In this document: positions 19,872 through 30,619 of the stretch, one piece after another | How positions within the stretch are numbered: position 1 is the stretch's first letter | Layout: the number at the start of each line of letters is the position of its first letter | DNA from: Nanobdellota archaeon | GTDB taxonomy: Archaea > Nanobdellota > Nanobdellia > Parvarchaeales > Parvarchaeaceae | DNA length: 56,265 bases | Assembly: GCA_021791655.1 (NCBI GenBank) | Contig: JAJYWD010000004.1 | Location: 1-56,265 of the forward strand | Direction: 5' to 3' | Translations under genes and position numbers: made by a program | Notes under the pieces: generated by a model | Seen by the model: the letters and a program-made list of their open reading frames with translations, nothing else | Database searches by the model: none | What the model was told of the DNA's origin: nothing

Positions 19872-20393
19872 TCAAAAGAAGTCTTCTTCGTTCTTTTCTT
19901 TCTCATTTACGTACCTGAACAGTACAAACAGTAAGGAGGAAAGTCTGTTGAGATATTTTAGGACTACGTCATTTTTTATCCCCGCCGCTACGGCTTCCCT
20001 TTCCGCCCTTCTTGCAACGGCTCTGCATACATTTATGGAAGTCGAACTTATGCTACCGTTTGGATAGACAAATCTTTTTATGTCCTTTATAAATTTGCCG
20101 TAGTCATCTGTCTTGCCCTCTAGGAACGAAACGTCGCTCTCTGCCAGACGCTTAAGCGCCAGCTTGCCGGCGGCTTCATAAGCTACTTCCGAACTTATAG
20201 TGTACACCGCAAGTTCGATGTTTTTGAGAAGTCCTTTTATCTCTTCGTAAGTGCATGCGCTTTCCGCCAATCCCAGAAAGGCGCTAAGTTCGTCGAGCGT
20301 GCCTATAGCATTTACGATTGGCTCGCTTTTTTTGTGTTTCTTCTCGAAAGTGAATGTGTAACCTTTGTCGCCAATGCCAGAGTAGTACTTCAT
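19872..20393 (-). CDS. PduO-type ATP:cob(I)alamin adenosyltransferase
   Basis: YSGIGDKGYTFTF...IGTLDELSAFLGLA...VCRAVARRAEREAV...YLNRLSSLLFVLFRYVN. Confidence 0.85.
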   Translation of the reverse strand: MKYYSGIGDKGYTFTFEKKHKKSEPIVNAIGTLDELSAFLGLAESACTYEEIKGLLKNIELAVYTISSEVAYEAAGKLALKRLAESDVSFLEGKTDDYGKFIKDIKRFVYPNGSISSTSINVCRAVARRAEREAVAAGIKNDVVLKYLNRLSSLLFVLFRYVNEKEKNEEDFF

Positions 20394-20746
20394 TGGTCCT
20401 CTTCGCCCTTTTCCTCAGCGGGGTTTTTCAGCAAATAATACTTGGCTTTTCTCCTTATTGTGTCCAGATACACCCTGAACATATCGTAAGAGAGGTGGTA
20501 TACGACGGCTTTTCCCCGCCTTTCTGAGACAAGGATTTTACCGAACATCGGTGACACCAGGTTGTAAAAATGCTTTTTCCCCTTCTGCGAATTAAGGTCG
20601 ATGTTTAAGAACTGTGCCAGCTCCTCCCTGCCCACTTCATTTTTATCCCTTATGAAGTTTATTATCTTCTGGCCATCGGCATGTAGCTTCATGCTTTTCG
20701 GGTGGTTCCCGTAGATTAACTGTAATAAATCGTCCATAACAAGCAA
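20390..20746 (-). CDS. Winged-helix-like DNA-binding protein
   Basis: NEVGREELAQFLNIDLNSQKGKKHFYNLVSPMFGKILVSERRGKAVVYHLS. Confidence 0.6.
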   Translation of the reverse strand: MLVMDDLLQLIYGNHPKSMKLHADGQKIINFIRDKNEVGREELAQFLNIDLNSQKGKKHFYNLVSPMFGKILVSERRGKAVVYHLSYDMFRVYLDTIRRKAKYYLLKNPAEEKGEEDQ

Positions 20747-20785
20747 GATAATAAGTTACGTTCTAATAAGCTTATCTTGGTTTCG

Positions 20786-22216
20786 TTATTTTTGTACCTG
20801 TAATCTTAGAGCTAGGGCTTCTGCGTGTGCAGTAAGTGCACGCAGGTACTCCGCACCGGACCATATCAGGTCCTGTATCGGTTTCCCGCCGTTGTTTTTG
20901 AGCAGATTGTCAGGATCGGGATTTAGCAGAGCCGCGTCTATGCTCTCCTGTTCCGGTATTGAGAAATCGTTTTTCGAAAGCAAGTTGTCCTCTATGTATT
21001 TTATTATCTTCCCGGATTTTTCAAGCTCGCCCCTCTTAGCATAGTAATAAGCGAATTCCGCTCCTAAAAGTGGCCATGGTGCCCCCCCAAAGTACGTATC
21101 ATTTTTGAAGCGTTTCGGTATCAATCTGTACTGCTCTTCTTTGTCGAGCCTGAACATGTCCTCTTCCAGTTTCCTTATTGTGTTGTTTTCTATCGTTTCT
21201 CCGGTATCGTGTCCAAACAATGAAAATATGAAGATCTGCCCGCTCTCAACCTCTTTCAACGGCTCCGAAGCAAAGATTATCTTACCATTTACGTCGACTG
21301 CCTTCTCCTCTTTTGCTCTGTACAATACACCGTCCCTTATGAAAAGTTGCTTCATGAATGCCTGCGGTCCCCCCGGATAACTTTTTTCTATTTCTTCCCT
21401 TATTGCTGTTTCATCGAGTTCTGCATCCGTCGCCTTTGCTATGTTTATCGCAGAGTTTATTCCCGCAGCTATCGCAGCAACATCATACGAGTGCAATTTT
21501 GTATTTTCTATCTCCCATGCATTCGAGCACGGGCTCTTATATGTCTTTATCATGTACCTTATGAATTTAGTGGCGTTGGTTTTTAAGAACTCAAGTTGTT
21601 GCTCTATACCAGCCTTCCCGAATTCTTTTAAATGCCTCTCTGTGGCCAGTAATAGTAATGGCAGAGAATCATACTGTCTAAGCCAGCTGTCCTTTGAATC
21701 CTCGGTGTCGTCTGTGTGGTGTAGCTCCTCTACTGAGAAATAACCACGATCCTTTCCATATCTTGCCGGTATATGATTTCTAAGTTTTTTGAAGTTCTCA
21801 TCGCGGATATCGGTTGCCAATCCCATCTCTAGGTTTTGCATCTTGGCGCCTACGACCGACCACATGAATTTTATAAGTCTAGTGGATGAACCCCTCGCCG
21901 TTTCATAAAGGTCTATTCTGTCTGGCATGTATTTGCTCACGAATCTTGCTGTGTCGGTCATGGATATCGATGTCATGGACGAATCCCTGAACCATGCAGC
22001 GGAATACCAAGTGTACGTTGGTGAGGCCTTCATGAACCCCTCTTCGTCTATCTTTTTATCAATGTGGCAGAGGACACCCTCTAGGACTTTGGCGTGTTCG
22101 CCAGCCAAGAATTCTGTGCTGTTTTCTATGATATTTTCTAAATCGAGTTTTTGGTTTTTGTTTAATACAGCTTGCCCCGCGATAATAGGTTCCCGGAAAG
22201 GCACTGTTTCAGCCAT
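20786..22216 (-). CDS. GH15 glucoamylase-like protein
   Basis: TYTWYSAAWFRDSSMTSISMTDTARF; SPCSNAWEIENTKLHSYDVAAIAAGINSAI; PWPLLGAEFAYYYAKRGE. Confidence 0.78.
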   Translation of the reverse strand: MAETVPFREPIIAGQAVLNKNQKLDLENIIENSTEFLAGEHAKVLEGVLCHIDKKIDEEGFMKASPTYTWYSAAWFRDSSMTSISMTDTARFVSKYMPDRIDLYETARGSSTRLIKFMWSVVGAKMQNLEMGLATDIRDENFKKLRNHIPARYGKDRGYFSVEELHHTDDTEDSKDSWLRQYDSLPLLLLATERHLKEFGKAGIEQQLEFLKTNATKFIRYMIKTYKSPCSNAWEIENTKLHSYDVAAIAAGINSAINIAKATDAELDETAIREEIEKSYPGGPQAFMKQLFIRDGVLYRAKEEKAVDVNGKIIFASEPLKEVESGQIFIFSLFGHDTGETIENNTIRKLEEDMFRLDKEEQYRLIPKRFKNDTYFGGAPWPLLGAEFAYYYAKRGELEKSGKIIKYIEDNLLSKNDFSIPEQESIDAALLNPDPDNLLKNNGGKPIQDLIWSGAEYLRALTAHAEALALRLQVQK

Positions 22217-22308
22217 ATGATTACTAGAGTTAATGTCCTATATAACCCTTACACTTTGTCGGTCACAGCGCGCCTATTTATAACATAATATTTACAATAT
22301 ATACCATA

Positions 22309-22923
22309 ATGGGCATTACCGATTTGGGCAGTATCGTAAAGAATAGCTTTGTCATACTTTTTAGTGACAGCTTGATATTCGTGGTCGCTGTCATATACAC
22401 TGCAATAATCGATGTGGTCTCCTTCTTCGTTTCCCCGTCTACGGCAATCCAATTCACAGTTTTCTATATTTTGCCGATTTCGTTCTACGCAGTGCTTTCA
22501 ATCTTGTTGGCTACATACGTGGAAGGCGTGATTATTCTGAGAGTATACAAGGGTCGAAAAGCCCGTTTCGTCGATATCTCCAAACTTGTTATAAACCGCT
22601 ACCCCGCATTGTTGGCAACAAATATCCTTGCGTCAATAATTGTGTTTCTAGGGACAATTGCGTTTGTAATACCTGGTGTGTACCTCTTTGTGAAACTGTT
22701 TCTAGCCCCGGTGGCCGTACTAATCGACGGTGACAATCCTATAGACGCCCTACGCAAGAGCTGGGCTCTCACCAATAAAAAATGGTGGGATATCTTTGCC
22801 ATAGTCCTGGTAATGGGGTTGATACTTGGATTGATAAGCTTCATTCCGTACGTTTCCGCGTTCATAGCGTCTGCCTTTATCATTACTATGTTTTACGTCT
22901 TTAGGGCTGCAAAGAGAAAATAA
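22309..22923 (+). CDS. Multi-TM membrane protein
   Basis: Several hydrophobic segments; DNPIDALRKSWALTNKKWWDIFAIVLV resembles YciC-like/GDPD-membrane domains. Confidence 0.55.
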   Translation: MGITDLGSIVKNSFVILFSDSLIFVVAVIYTAIIDVVSFFVSPSTAIQFTVFYILPISFYAVLSILLATYVEGVIILRVYKGRKARFVDISKLVINRYPALLATNILASIIVFLGTIAFVIPGVYLFVKLFLAPVAVLIDGDNPIDALRKSWALTNKKWWDIFAIVLVMGLILGLISFIPYVSAFIASAFIITMFYVFRAAKRK

Positions 22924-22926
22924 GAA

Positions 22927-23397
22927 TTATCTGCTCTTTCTGTGCTTTCTGATTCTTTTAAGTTCTAGTACAGATACTATGAATATTATGAATATAGACG
23001 CATGGCCGATCGTGCAGGCCTCGCAAATTTTGCCAACCAAGAATATCTCGGTGTAAATCAGATACAGCGCAACGCCCGAGAGTGCAAGTCCCCCTCCTGC
23101 CAAGGTGGAAATTATATACTTTCTTAGTTTCGCATCTGAACTTGATGCATAGATTATAGAAAGCACCAGAGCCGCCGAAAACAGGGCGATGCCATAATAA
23201 TACAAGCTTACACCGAAAAGCTTTGAGTACACGCTCTCAAGCACGGGCGTGCAGTTTACGTACGAAGTTATTGCTGGACACGCGCTTCTGTAGCCCGCAG
23301 AGACAACGTCTGCGAGCCCCATTGCAATGAGACCGACCAGCGAGAAGATGATGTTTATCTTGGCATACAGACTTATCACTTGTGTGCGCATAATCAC
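22927..23397 (-). CDS. VKOR (vitamin K epoxide reductase) family protein
   Basis: SVYSKLFGVSLYYYGIALF; ICEACTIGHASIF (CxxC) in a multi-TM protein. Confidence 0.8.
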   Translation of the reverse strand: MIMRTQVISLYAKINIIFSLVGLIAMGLADVVSAGYRSACPAITSYVNCTPVLESVYSKLFGVSLYYYGIALFSAALVLSIIYASSSDAKLRKYIISTLAGGGLALSGVALYLIYTEIFLVGKICEACTIGHASIFIIFIVSVLELKRIRKHRKSR

Positions 23398-23927
23398 ATT
23401 TTTTTATTTATAGTCGACACTAATATTTTAAGGGCGTTATCAATTTCCGGTATTTTCTTGGCGCCTGTGCACACAATCTTTCCGGTGCCGAACAGTAGAA
23501 ATGTTATCCTAGAATTGACAAGCTTATAGACCAGTCCCGGGAATTGCTCCGGATTGTACTCAGTTTCGTCGACGCTATAAGCTATCTTGTTCAGGTCTAG
23601 CGGCTTGTTTAGATTGCCACTCGCTACTATATTCTGTATCTCTATTTTCCAGCCAGGTTTTACGTTCACGCCTATCTTTCTCAGTTCCTTCAGAAGCCTG
23701 TCCATTGCGTTGAGTATGTCTTCTTTGGACCGGCCGCCAGTGCAGACGAGCTTTCCGCTGCCGAATACTAAGAAAGTTACATGCAGATCGGGTATTCTGA
23801 AGACCAGTCCCGGGAATTGCTCCGGATCATATTGGGTGTTTGCTAGTCTTTTTAGTTTTTTTAGTGGCACCTGCACCTTTAGCGAAATGCTGGCTACTAT
23901 GTTTTCTACTTTATAGAGCTTTGCCAT
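23394..23927 (-). CDS. tbp: TATA-box binding protein
   Basis: Two TBP repeats: QYDPEQFPGLVFRI..FGSGKLVCTGGRS and EYNPEQFPGLVYKL..FGTGKIVCTGAKK. Confidence 0.96.
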   Translation of the reverse strand: MAKLYKVENIVASISLKVQVPLKKLKRLANTQYDPEQFPGLVFRIPDLHVTFLVFGSGKLVCTGGRSKEDILNAMDRLLKELRKIGVNVKPGWKIEIQNIVASGNLNKPLDLNKIAYSVDETEYNPEQFPGLVYKLVNSRITFLLFGTGKIVCTGAKKIPEIDNALKILVSTINKKM

Positions 23928-23992
23928 AATACAAGTAATAATACTAACTATAAATACCCCTATTTAAACGTTCATCGCGAGCGCACCAGCGC

Positions 23993-26900
23993 TCACCGAA
24001 ATATCGATAACACGACATTTTTGTTGCCTATTTTCAGGTCCTGCGTCTTCATCAGGCTCCCACTTTTCGAAAGCGAGCTGTTGGTTTTGTCCTTTACATA
24101 ATTTGCGATTTCCTTTATCTCTGGCGCATCAAGTCGTCCATCTATTGCTATCTCCACGTTTATCTTGTCTTCTCTGGAGAGCCCAAACTCCTTTCTCGCA
24201 TTCTGGATTGCGTGAACTATCTCGCGCTGTAGCCAAAGCGACATTATGCTATCGTCTGCTGATGTGTCTAGTGCTATTTGTGTCTGGTCCCCGCTTACGA
24301 CTTCCACGCCGCTGCTTTTTGCCTTTATGTTGAGGTCACTGCTGAGGAGGCTATATTTTTTGTCGTCTACAACTAATTCTATTACGGATCCAGCGTGTCT
24401 CAGTATCGTTTCCTTTGTAAGTTCTATAAACTTGCTAGTTATGCTCGTAAGTTCCTGGGGAGAGTGCTTCTTTCTCAGGGCTTCGAAGTTAAGACCTATG
24501 TCGAACGCATTTTCATCGAAGCGATACTCAATGCTGGCTGCGTTGACAAGCTTTTTCAGCACATCCTCGCAAATATCTTCCTTTTTGACGGATAGGAGGC
24601 TTATCTTCTTTAGCGGCCTTCTCAGCGGGAGTTTCAGTTTATCTCGTGCCGAAAGGACATCTTGGACAATCTTCGTAGTCCTGTCCATGTTCTTCTCCAG
24701 ACCCGCGTTTATTATGTCCTCTCTCGTGCTGGGGAAGTCAGAGAGCAGTGTACTGCCTTTTTTGCCGATGGCTTTCCAAGTATCCTCCGCTATGAACGGC
24801 GTGAATATTGAAAGCACCGCTAGCATTTCCTCTAACACGGCGTAAAACGTTACAAAAGCGCCCTCATCTAGGTCATCAAATATTCTGTCCTTTACGAGCT
24901 TCACGTACAACCTGCTGAAGTCGTTTATGACGAATTCCATTAGTGTATTGGCTGCTACGTCGGGTCTGAAGTGCTCCAGTGCTGAATCTACCGCTTTCTT
25001 GGTCGTGTTCCACTTGGAAAGCATCCAGATGTCCTCGGTCTTGAAACCCTTTGCTTTTATTGTATTTGGCCTTTTGAAAAATACTTTTGATGATTGAAAC
25101 AGCTTACCTAAATTATAGACCGTGTTAAGGGATTTTGTCTCATCCGTTAGCCCCTTGAGCGAGAATATAACTTCATCCTCAAGTTTGTGCCTTACCAGAG
25201 CCATCCTAAGTGCGTCCCTGCTGTAGCCCTCCTTTATCAATTGGCTGGGCGGTTTGTAATTACTCTCACTCTTCGAGAGCTTCCTTCCATCCTCGCCCAC
25301 AACAAACCTGTGCATCAACACATCTTTGTAAATCGCCTTGCCCCAGAAAAGGAACCCTATGACGAGGAGCGAGTAGAACCAGCCCCTTATCTGGTCGTTT
25401 CCCTCGCATATAAAATCTACCGGCAGGAGAGCGGCCATTCTACCCTTGTCCTCTATGCTAGCAAATGAGGCGGAGCCGGAATCTATCCATACATCTATTA
25501 CATCCTTTACTCTGCGCATCACCCCCCCGCATTTTTCACACTTTATCTCGATCTTGTCCAGTGTCCCCTTATGTAAGTCTGCTACGGTCTTCTTATTACT
25601 CCTTTGCAGCAGTTCGGTCTTGCTGCCAACAACGGTTATTTCCTTGCAGGTCTCGCATTGCCAGATCGGCAAGGGGGTGTTCCAGTATCGCTGTCTCGAT
25701 ATCACCCAGTCCTGGCTATTGGACAGCCACGCTTCGAACATCTTCCTTGCGCCTTCCGGCGTCCAATTCACTCCGTTCAACAGGCCTGCTAGCTCTTTTC
25801 TTATCTTGCTTACGCTTATGAACCATTGGTCACTTGCCCGCATTATTAGTGGTGTTTTGCATCGCCAGCAGTGTGGGTAGTTGTGTAGTACCTTACCTGC
25901 AGCTACGAGATCCCCCCTTTCTTCGAGGAAATCTATTATCTCTGTATTGGCTTCGGATACGTTTTTTCCGTTCAGCCATCCGGCACTTTCATCATAGGTT
26001 CCGTCTTCCTTTACTGGCGATAGCAGCGGTAGGCCATTCTCTATGCCTATCTTGTAGTCAGATTCTCCGTGTCCGGGTGCAACGTGCACCAGTCCGGTGC
26101 CTTCATCGATTTCAACGAATGGGACGCCCTCTTCAGATGTAAATCTGCTGCCGTCTATTATCTTAAACATCTTAGCCGCGTTTTCTTTTACCTGAGGAAT
26201 ATCAGAAAACAAAGGTTTGTATCTAAGCCCGAGCAGATCCTTTCCATCCAATTCTTTTTCGATTATGTACTTTACGGAAACTTCGTCTAGCACTTTTTCT
26301 CTGTCCTTTGCGATTATTACAGTTTTTCTGTCTATCTTCAGTTCATAGTACTTGAACGAGCTGTTCACGGCAACAGCTTCATTTGATGGTAGGGTCCATG
26401 GTGTGGTCGTCCATATCAGCAGGTTCCTGCCGTCCTCTAGTTCAAATAAGACATATATCGACGGATCCTCCTTTTCGTAATATTTGTCCCGTATTTCGTA
26501 ATTTGACATCGGGGTGCCGCATCTGGTGCAGAACCACGTGGTTTTGAAACCTCTGTACAATAACCCCATCTCATAGGCCTTTTTTATCGTTCCCCACTCA
26601 GAGTCGATGAAATGGTTTTCGTACGTTTTGTATGGGGGGTTGTAAAACCAGATTAGGCCGTAGTCCGTTATTATACTGGTGTTCAGTTTTATGTACTCTT
26701 CAACGTAATTTTTGCACTCTTCTACGAACTTTTCCTCGCCCACTGTTAACAGCTCTTTCTTGTTCTTTATGCCCAGCTTTTTTTCTACCGCTACCTCTAT
26801 TGGGAGGCCGTGCGTGTCCCAGCCTGGCTGCATTTTTACCTCGAATCCTTTCATTAGTCTATGTCGCAGTATTATATCCTTGAGAAACAAATTTAGAAGG

Positions 26901-27061
26901 GTTCCCTCGTGTATTTCATTGGTTACAAACGGAGGCCCGTCAAGGAAATAGAACTTACTGCCACCTCGGTTCTTTTCGTTAAGTTCTTTTATAACATCCT
27001 TCTTTTTCCAGCTCTCTAGTATCTTCCTCTCCGTTTCTGCGCTCTTGTAAAAGTCAGCCAT
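23993..27061 (-). CDS. ileS: Isoleucyl-tRNA synthetase
   Basis: FYFLDGPPFVTNEIHEGTLLN; PGWDTHGLPIEVAVEK; GEDGRKLSKSESNYKPP. Confidence 0.95.
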   Translation of the reverse strand: MADFYKSAETERKILESWKKKDVIKELNEKNRGGSKFYFLDGPPFVTNEIHEGTLLNLFLKDIILRHRLMKGFEVKMQPGWDTHGLPIEVAVEKKLGIKNKKELLTVGEEKFVEECKNYVEEYIKLNTSIITDYGLIWFYNPPYKTYENHFIDSEWGTIKKAYEMGLLYRGFKTTWFCTRCGTPMSNYEIRDKYYEKEDPSIYVLFELEDGRNLLIWTTTPWTLPSNEAVAVNSSFKYYELKIDRKTVIIAKDREKVLDEVSVKYIIEKELDGKDLLGLRYKPLFSDIPQVKENAAKMFKIIDGSRFTSEEGVPFVEIDEGTGLVHVAPGHGESDYKIGIENGLPLLSPVKEDGTYDESAGWLNGKNVSEANTEIIDFLEERGDLVAAGKVLHNYPHCWRCKTPLIMRASDQWFISVSKIRKELAGLLNGVNWTPEGARKMFEAWLSNSQDWVISRQRYWNTPLPIWQCETCKEITVVGSKTELLQRSNKKTVADLHKGTLDKIEIKCEKCGGVMRRVKDVIDVWIDSGSASFASIEDKGRMAALLPVDFICEGNDQIRGWFYSLLVIGFLFWGKAIYKDVLMHRFVVGEDGRKLSKSESNYKPPSQLIKEGYSRDALRMALVRHKLEDEVIFSLKGLTDETKSLNTVYNLGKLFQSSKVFFKRPNTIKAKGFKTEDIWMLSKWNTTKKAVDSALEHFRPDVAANTLMEFVINDFSRLYVKLVKDRIFDDLDEGAFVTFYAVLEEMLAVLSIFTPFIAEDTWKAIGKKGSTLLSDFPSTREDIINAGLEKNMDRTTKIVQDVLSARDKLKLPLRRPLKKISLLSVKKEDICEDVLKKLVNAASIEYRFDENAFDIGLNFEALRKKHSPQELTSITSKFIELTKETILRHAGSVIELVVDDKKYSLLSSDLNIKAKSSGVEVVSGDQTQIALDTSADDSIMSLWLQREIVHAIQNARKEFGLSREDKINVEIAIDGRLDAPEIKEIANYVKDKTNSSLSKSGSLMKTQDLKIGNKNVVLSIFR

Positions 27062-27110
27062 AACTAATGCCCTTTCAAAAATTATCTTAAGTACTATACA
27101 CCAATAAAGA

Positions 27111-28007
27111 TTATAAGGTTTTAAGCGCTTCGGCTATGTCCTTTGAGATATCCACTACTTTAACGCGGTCATTTGGGATGGTGTTACTGCTTATCACCTG
27201 CTCTATTCCAGCATTTTTTATACTCTCGTAGCAACCCTTCACCATGAGTGGATGTACAACGCAGGCAATGACTGCCTTTGCGCCGAGCCCGTGCACTGTC
27301 CTAGCAGCTAGCGCGAGCGTTTTTCCAGTGCTAACAACGTCGTCAATCAGCACAACATCCCTACCTTTGAGCTTTATGTGTGGTATGTCCTTTAACCGAA
27401 TTTCGCCCGTGTTCTTATCCCTGAATTTGTCAAGGTGTAAAGTTTCCATGCCCGTGGCTTTGGCGAAAGTTTCTGTTTTCTCTATTGCACCCTCATCGGG
27501 AGCAACCGCTATCGGATTCTTTAATCCCCGCGGTAGTGCCTTTGCCAGTCTCTTTATCGGTTCTATGCTTATGTGCTCTCCGTGGAACATTTTTATCGCT
27601 TTCTCATTGTGCGGCGTGACCGTAATTAGGACATCAGCACCGTTTGTGTGCATCGCCTCTAATATTACTTTTATGCTCAAAGCCTCGCCATCCAAGAATC
27701 TCTCGTTTTGTCTCCCATATGCGAAGTACGGGACTATGGAGATAATCCTCTTAGGTCCTTGATTTTTTATCGCCTCAAGCATCAGTAGCAGTTCGATGAT
27801 GTGTTTTTCCTGTGGCGGATATGTTGACTGCACGAGGATCACGTCCTTTCCCTCTAGTTTTGACGGTGCCCTTATGTAAGATTCGCCATCTGGGAATACC
27901 CTGCTCGAGACTTTTTCTAGTTTTATGTTTATTATTTTCGAGAGTTCCTCGTCTATGCCGTTTGTCGCGGTGCCTCCAATTATGACACTATCGGTTTGGC
28001 TTTGCAT
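27111..28007 (-). CDS. prs: Ribose-phosphate pyrophosphokinase
   Basis: FPDGESYIR; YFAYGRQNERFLDGEALS; RDVVLIDDVVSTGKTLALAA. Confidence 0.93.
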   Translation of the reverse strand: MQSQTDSVIIGGTATNGIDEELSKIINIKLEKVSSRVFPDGESYIRAPSKLEGKDVILVQSTYPPQEKHIIELLLMLEAIKNQGPKRIISIVPYFAYGRQNERFLDGEALSIKVILEAMHTNGADVLITVTPHNEKAIKMFHGEHISIEPIKRLAKALPRGLKNPIAVAPDEGAIEKTETFAKATGMETLHLDKFRDKNTGEIRLKDIPHIKLKGRDVVLIDDVVSTGKTLALAARTVHGLGAKAVIACVVHPLMVKGCYESIKNAGIEQVISSNTIPNDRVKVVDISKDIAEALKTL

Positions 28008-28012
28008 AGCAA

Positions 28013-30619
28013 TCAGTCGTGAGACAGCAGAAAGTCCCCCTTGTCTTCTACCACCTTGTGCTCTTTCGTAAGCAACGCTCTTATGTTATCACTTTTAGGG
28101 TACCCTACGCTTATGCTCTTGCCGCTTATCACTACAGCCCTCTCCCCGGGTGCCTTTTGGGCGTTTTTTAGTACCTTTATCATTACGCCGGCGTTTTCCA
28201 CATCGGTGCGCAGTGCTATGGGATCTTTTTGATCGGACTTTATTATATTATAATATAGCCTTTCTTCCTCCGCGCGTTCATACAGTTCCCTGTATCTTTT
28301 GTAGTCAGAGAAGAACCTGTTGGCAGTTTTGTATATCTCTTCGTATTTTACGCCCCACAATCTGCTCAAGCTTCTGGCTGTCTCATCCAGGCTCTGGACA
28401 TAAGCTATCGCTGGCCTGTATGCTGCAAATTCTAGTCTCACCACCCCATCCTGTATTCTCTCGCTCTTCATTATTTTTATCAAGCCCACCTGTCCCGTTC
28501 TGTTGCAGTGCAGTCCGCCGCAGGCTTCCGCATCATAAGACCCTATTTTTACAATCCTTATGTTAGCACTCGGTGCGGTTCCGCCCTGATAGATATTCAT
28601 CCCGTATCTGCTTTCCGCTTCTGTGCGGCCCATCACTTCAGACGAGATTTCCATATCCGAGGCAACCACATCGTTTGCTAACCTCTCTATAGCTAGTAAC
28701 TGCTCGTCCGACAGTTTGTCATAGTACGTTATATCAAGCCTTGCCGAGTCCACATCCTTCTCCGCCCCTGCCTGGTTTACAAATTCGCCAAGAATTTTTT
28801 TCGCTGCCCTGTTTATTATATGTGTAGCGGTGTGGTGGCGCCTTAGTAACTCTCTCCTTTCCGAGTCTATCTTTAGCTTTACCGTATCCCCGATGCCCTT
28901 TTTAATTTCGCTATCCAAAAAGTGCACTATCACGCCATCGTATATCCTGACGTCATTTACTTTTACGCTATCGATATAGCCGCCATCAGGCTTCTGTCCA
29001 CCCATTTCGGGATAAAATATGGTCTTGTTTAGTATTATTCTGTGAGCGTCCAATTTCTTTACCATTTTCGCGCTGGTTTCCAGAAGACCCTCATTGTAGA
29101 AGAGCTTTTCTGTTTCCTTTATGTTTGTGGTGTCGACGCCTATGCCGGGTCCCCTTGGCGTGCGTCGTCTGTTTATTTCTTCCAATTCTTCCGGTGGCAG
29201 TTTGATCTCGGCCCCCATTTCCTCCGCTTTAGCCTTTATTTCCTCCCTTGTTATGCCGTGTGATTCGTACAGAGTTCTGATTTTATCATTGCTTATCGCG
29301 CCCCCCTCTACCAAGGATGATAAAAGTTTACTGTTCCTCTGTTTGAACTCGGAATAACGCCCCGTTTCTTTATCCATGACCCCGTTTATATCGTAATCGT
29401 TAAGCTCCCTAAACCACCCACCGAATTCCCGTTTATGTTCTTCGATAAGTTCGTTCAGATCCACGCCGAGTTCGTTCCTCTCAATCAGATTAAGCGATCT
29501 CCTTATCAGTCTCCTGATGTTGTATCCGCCGCCAACGTTGCTAGGGAGTGCGCCGTCGTGTACGCTAACCAGGATAGTTCTTGCATGGTCCGCCACCGAA
29601 TAGACGGCCTGCATACGCCTTAAGATCTTAGCGACCGCATCCTCTTTTGCATTTAGTTTACCCGCGATTTCTTTTATAACGCTGCTAAGCGGCACCGAAT
29701 TGAAATCCGTTCGCCCTGTTAATCTGTATATAGATTTTATCTGCTCTTCTTTATAGTCGATACCCGCCTTGTTTTTTATCAATTCTATAACTCTTGGGAA
29801 AGCAGCCTCATACACGGTTGGCGTGCCGCCGCTTAACCACGCCCAGCGCTCTAAGCCCGCACCCATGTCTATTGTTTTTGTGGGTAGGTCTTTCATGCCG
29901 TTTGCTTCCAGTTTGTACCGCATGTAAACCTGATTTCCAAGTTCCAATCCACCAGCGAAGAATTCGAGGGAATTCCCGGCGTAGCCCGCGCCCACCCAAG
30001 CGTCTTCAACGTACGTCAGTTCGTCCTGCTTTATGTACAGCCCGTCGATCAACCAGGTGTTTATGTACTTTATAGCCTCATCTGCGAAGTATGTTTTCTT
30101 TTTTTTCGTATTGAACGCAGCTTCCTCTGCCATTATGAAACTAGTAAGGTGTCTGCCACTCAAGCCAATATTTTCTATGTCATTGAAGCGCAGGCAAATC
30201 TGCGGTATTACGAGCGGATTCGCTGGAGGCTCCGCTTCACCATTTATTACATATGGGGCGAAATCGTCTATGGCTGCCTCAACGAAGAAAATGTCGTCCC
30301 GCCATCTCGCCACCACGGGGTAGCGTTTTATCTCTTTATGCCCGAATTTAGAAAATACTTTGCTGAACCTTGTCCATATCTCTTGGTATCTCATCTTGCT
30401 AGCGCTTATGCGCTTATATAGAAAAGAGTAGTCGCCAGTGCACTCAACGTCGCCGCACGTGTCCCTTTTGTTCACGCTCCAGAAATTCTTCTTGCAGACA
30501 GAACACATATATCGGTTATAGCCCATTGCGGTTAGCGATTCGAACGGTACGAATTTCCTTGGAGTCTTCCTTATGCTGGTGATTATCGACTGTTTTAGCC
30601 CATCGGAATTCATATGCAT
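28013..30619 (-). CDS. alaS: Alanyl-tRNA synthetase (archaeal)
   Basis: RPRKFVPF-like N-terminus, MGAGLERWAWLSGGTPTVYEA, RHHTATHIINRA, ACGGLHCNRTGQVG. Confidence 0.95.
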   Translation of the reverse strand: MHMNSDGLKQSIITSIRKTPRKFVPFESLTAMGYNRYMCSVCKKNFWSVNKRDTCGDVECTGDYSFLYKRISASKMRYQEIWTRFSKVFSKFGHKEIKRYPVVARWRDDIFFVEAAIDDFAPYVINGEAEPPANPLVIPQICLRFNDIENIGLSGRHLTSFIMAEEAAFNTKKKKTYFADEAIKYINTWLIDGLYIKQDELTYVEDAWVGAGYAGNSLEFFAGGLELGNQVYMRYKLEANGMKDLPTKTIDMGAGLERWAWLSGGTPTVYEAAFPRVIELIKNKAGIDYKEEQIKSIYRLTGRTDFNSVPLSSVIKEIAGKLNAKEDAVAKILRRMQAVYSVADHARTILVSVHDGALPSNVGGGYNIRRLIRRSLNLIERNELGVDLNELIEEHKREFGGWFRELNDYDINGVMDKETGRYSEFKQRNSKLLSSLVEGGAISNDKIRTLYESHGITREEIKAKAEEMGAEIKLPPEELEEINRRRTPRGPGIGVDTTNIKETEKLFYNEGLLETSAKMVKKLDAHRIILNKTIFYPEMGGQKPDGGYIDSVKVNDVRIYDGVIVHFLDSEIKKGIGDTVKLKIDSERRELLRRHHTATHIINRAAKKILGEFVNQAGAEKDVDSARLDITYYDKLSDEQLLAIERLANDVVASDMEISSEVMGRTEAESRYGMNIYQGGTAPSANIRIVKIGSYDAEACGGLHCNRTGQVGLIKIMKSERIQDGVVRLEFAAYRPAIAYVQSLDETARSLSRLWGVKYEEIYKTANRFFSDYKRYRELYERAEEERLYYNIIKSDQKDPIALRTDVENAGVMIKVLKNAQKAPGERAVVISGKSISVGYPKSDNIRALLTKEHKVVEDKGDFLLSHD

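Noticed and set aside
24103-26951. Many plus-strand ORFs opposite ileS
   Set aside because: Antisense to a clear, full-length IleRS; low-complexity translations without recognisable domains.
28041-30421. Plus-strand ORFs opposite alaS
   Set aside because: Shadow ORFs of a well-supported AlaRS.
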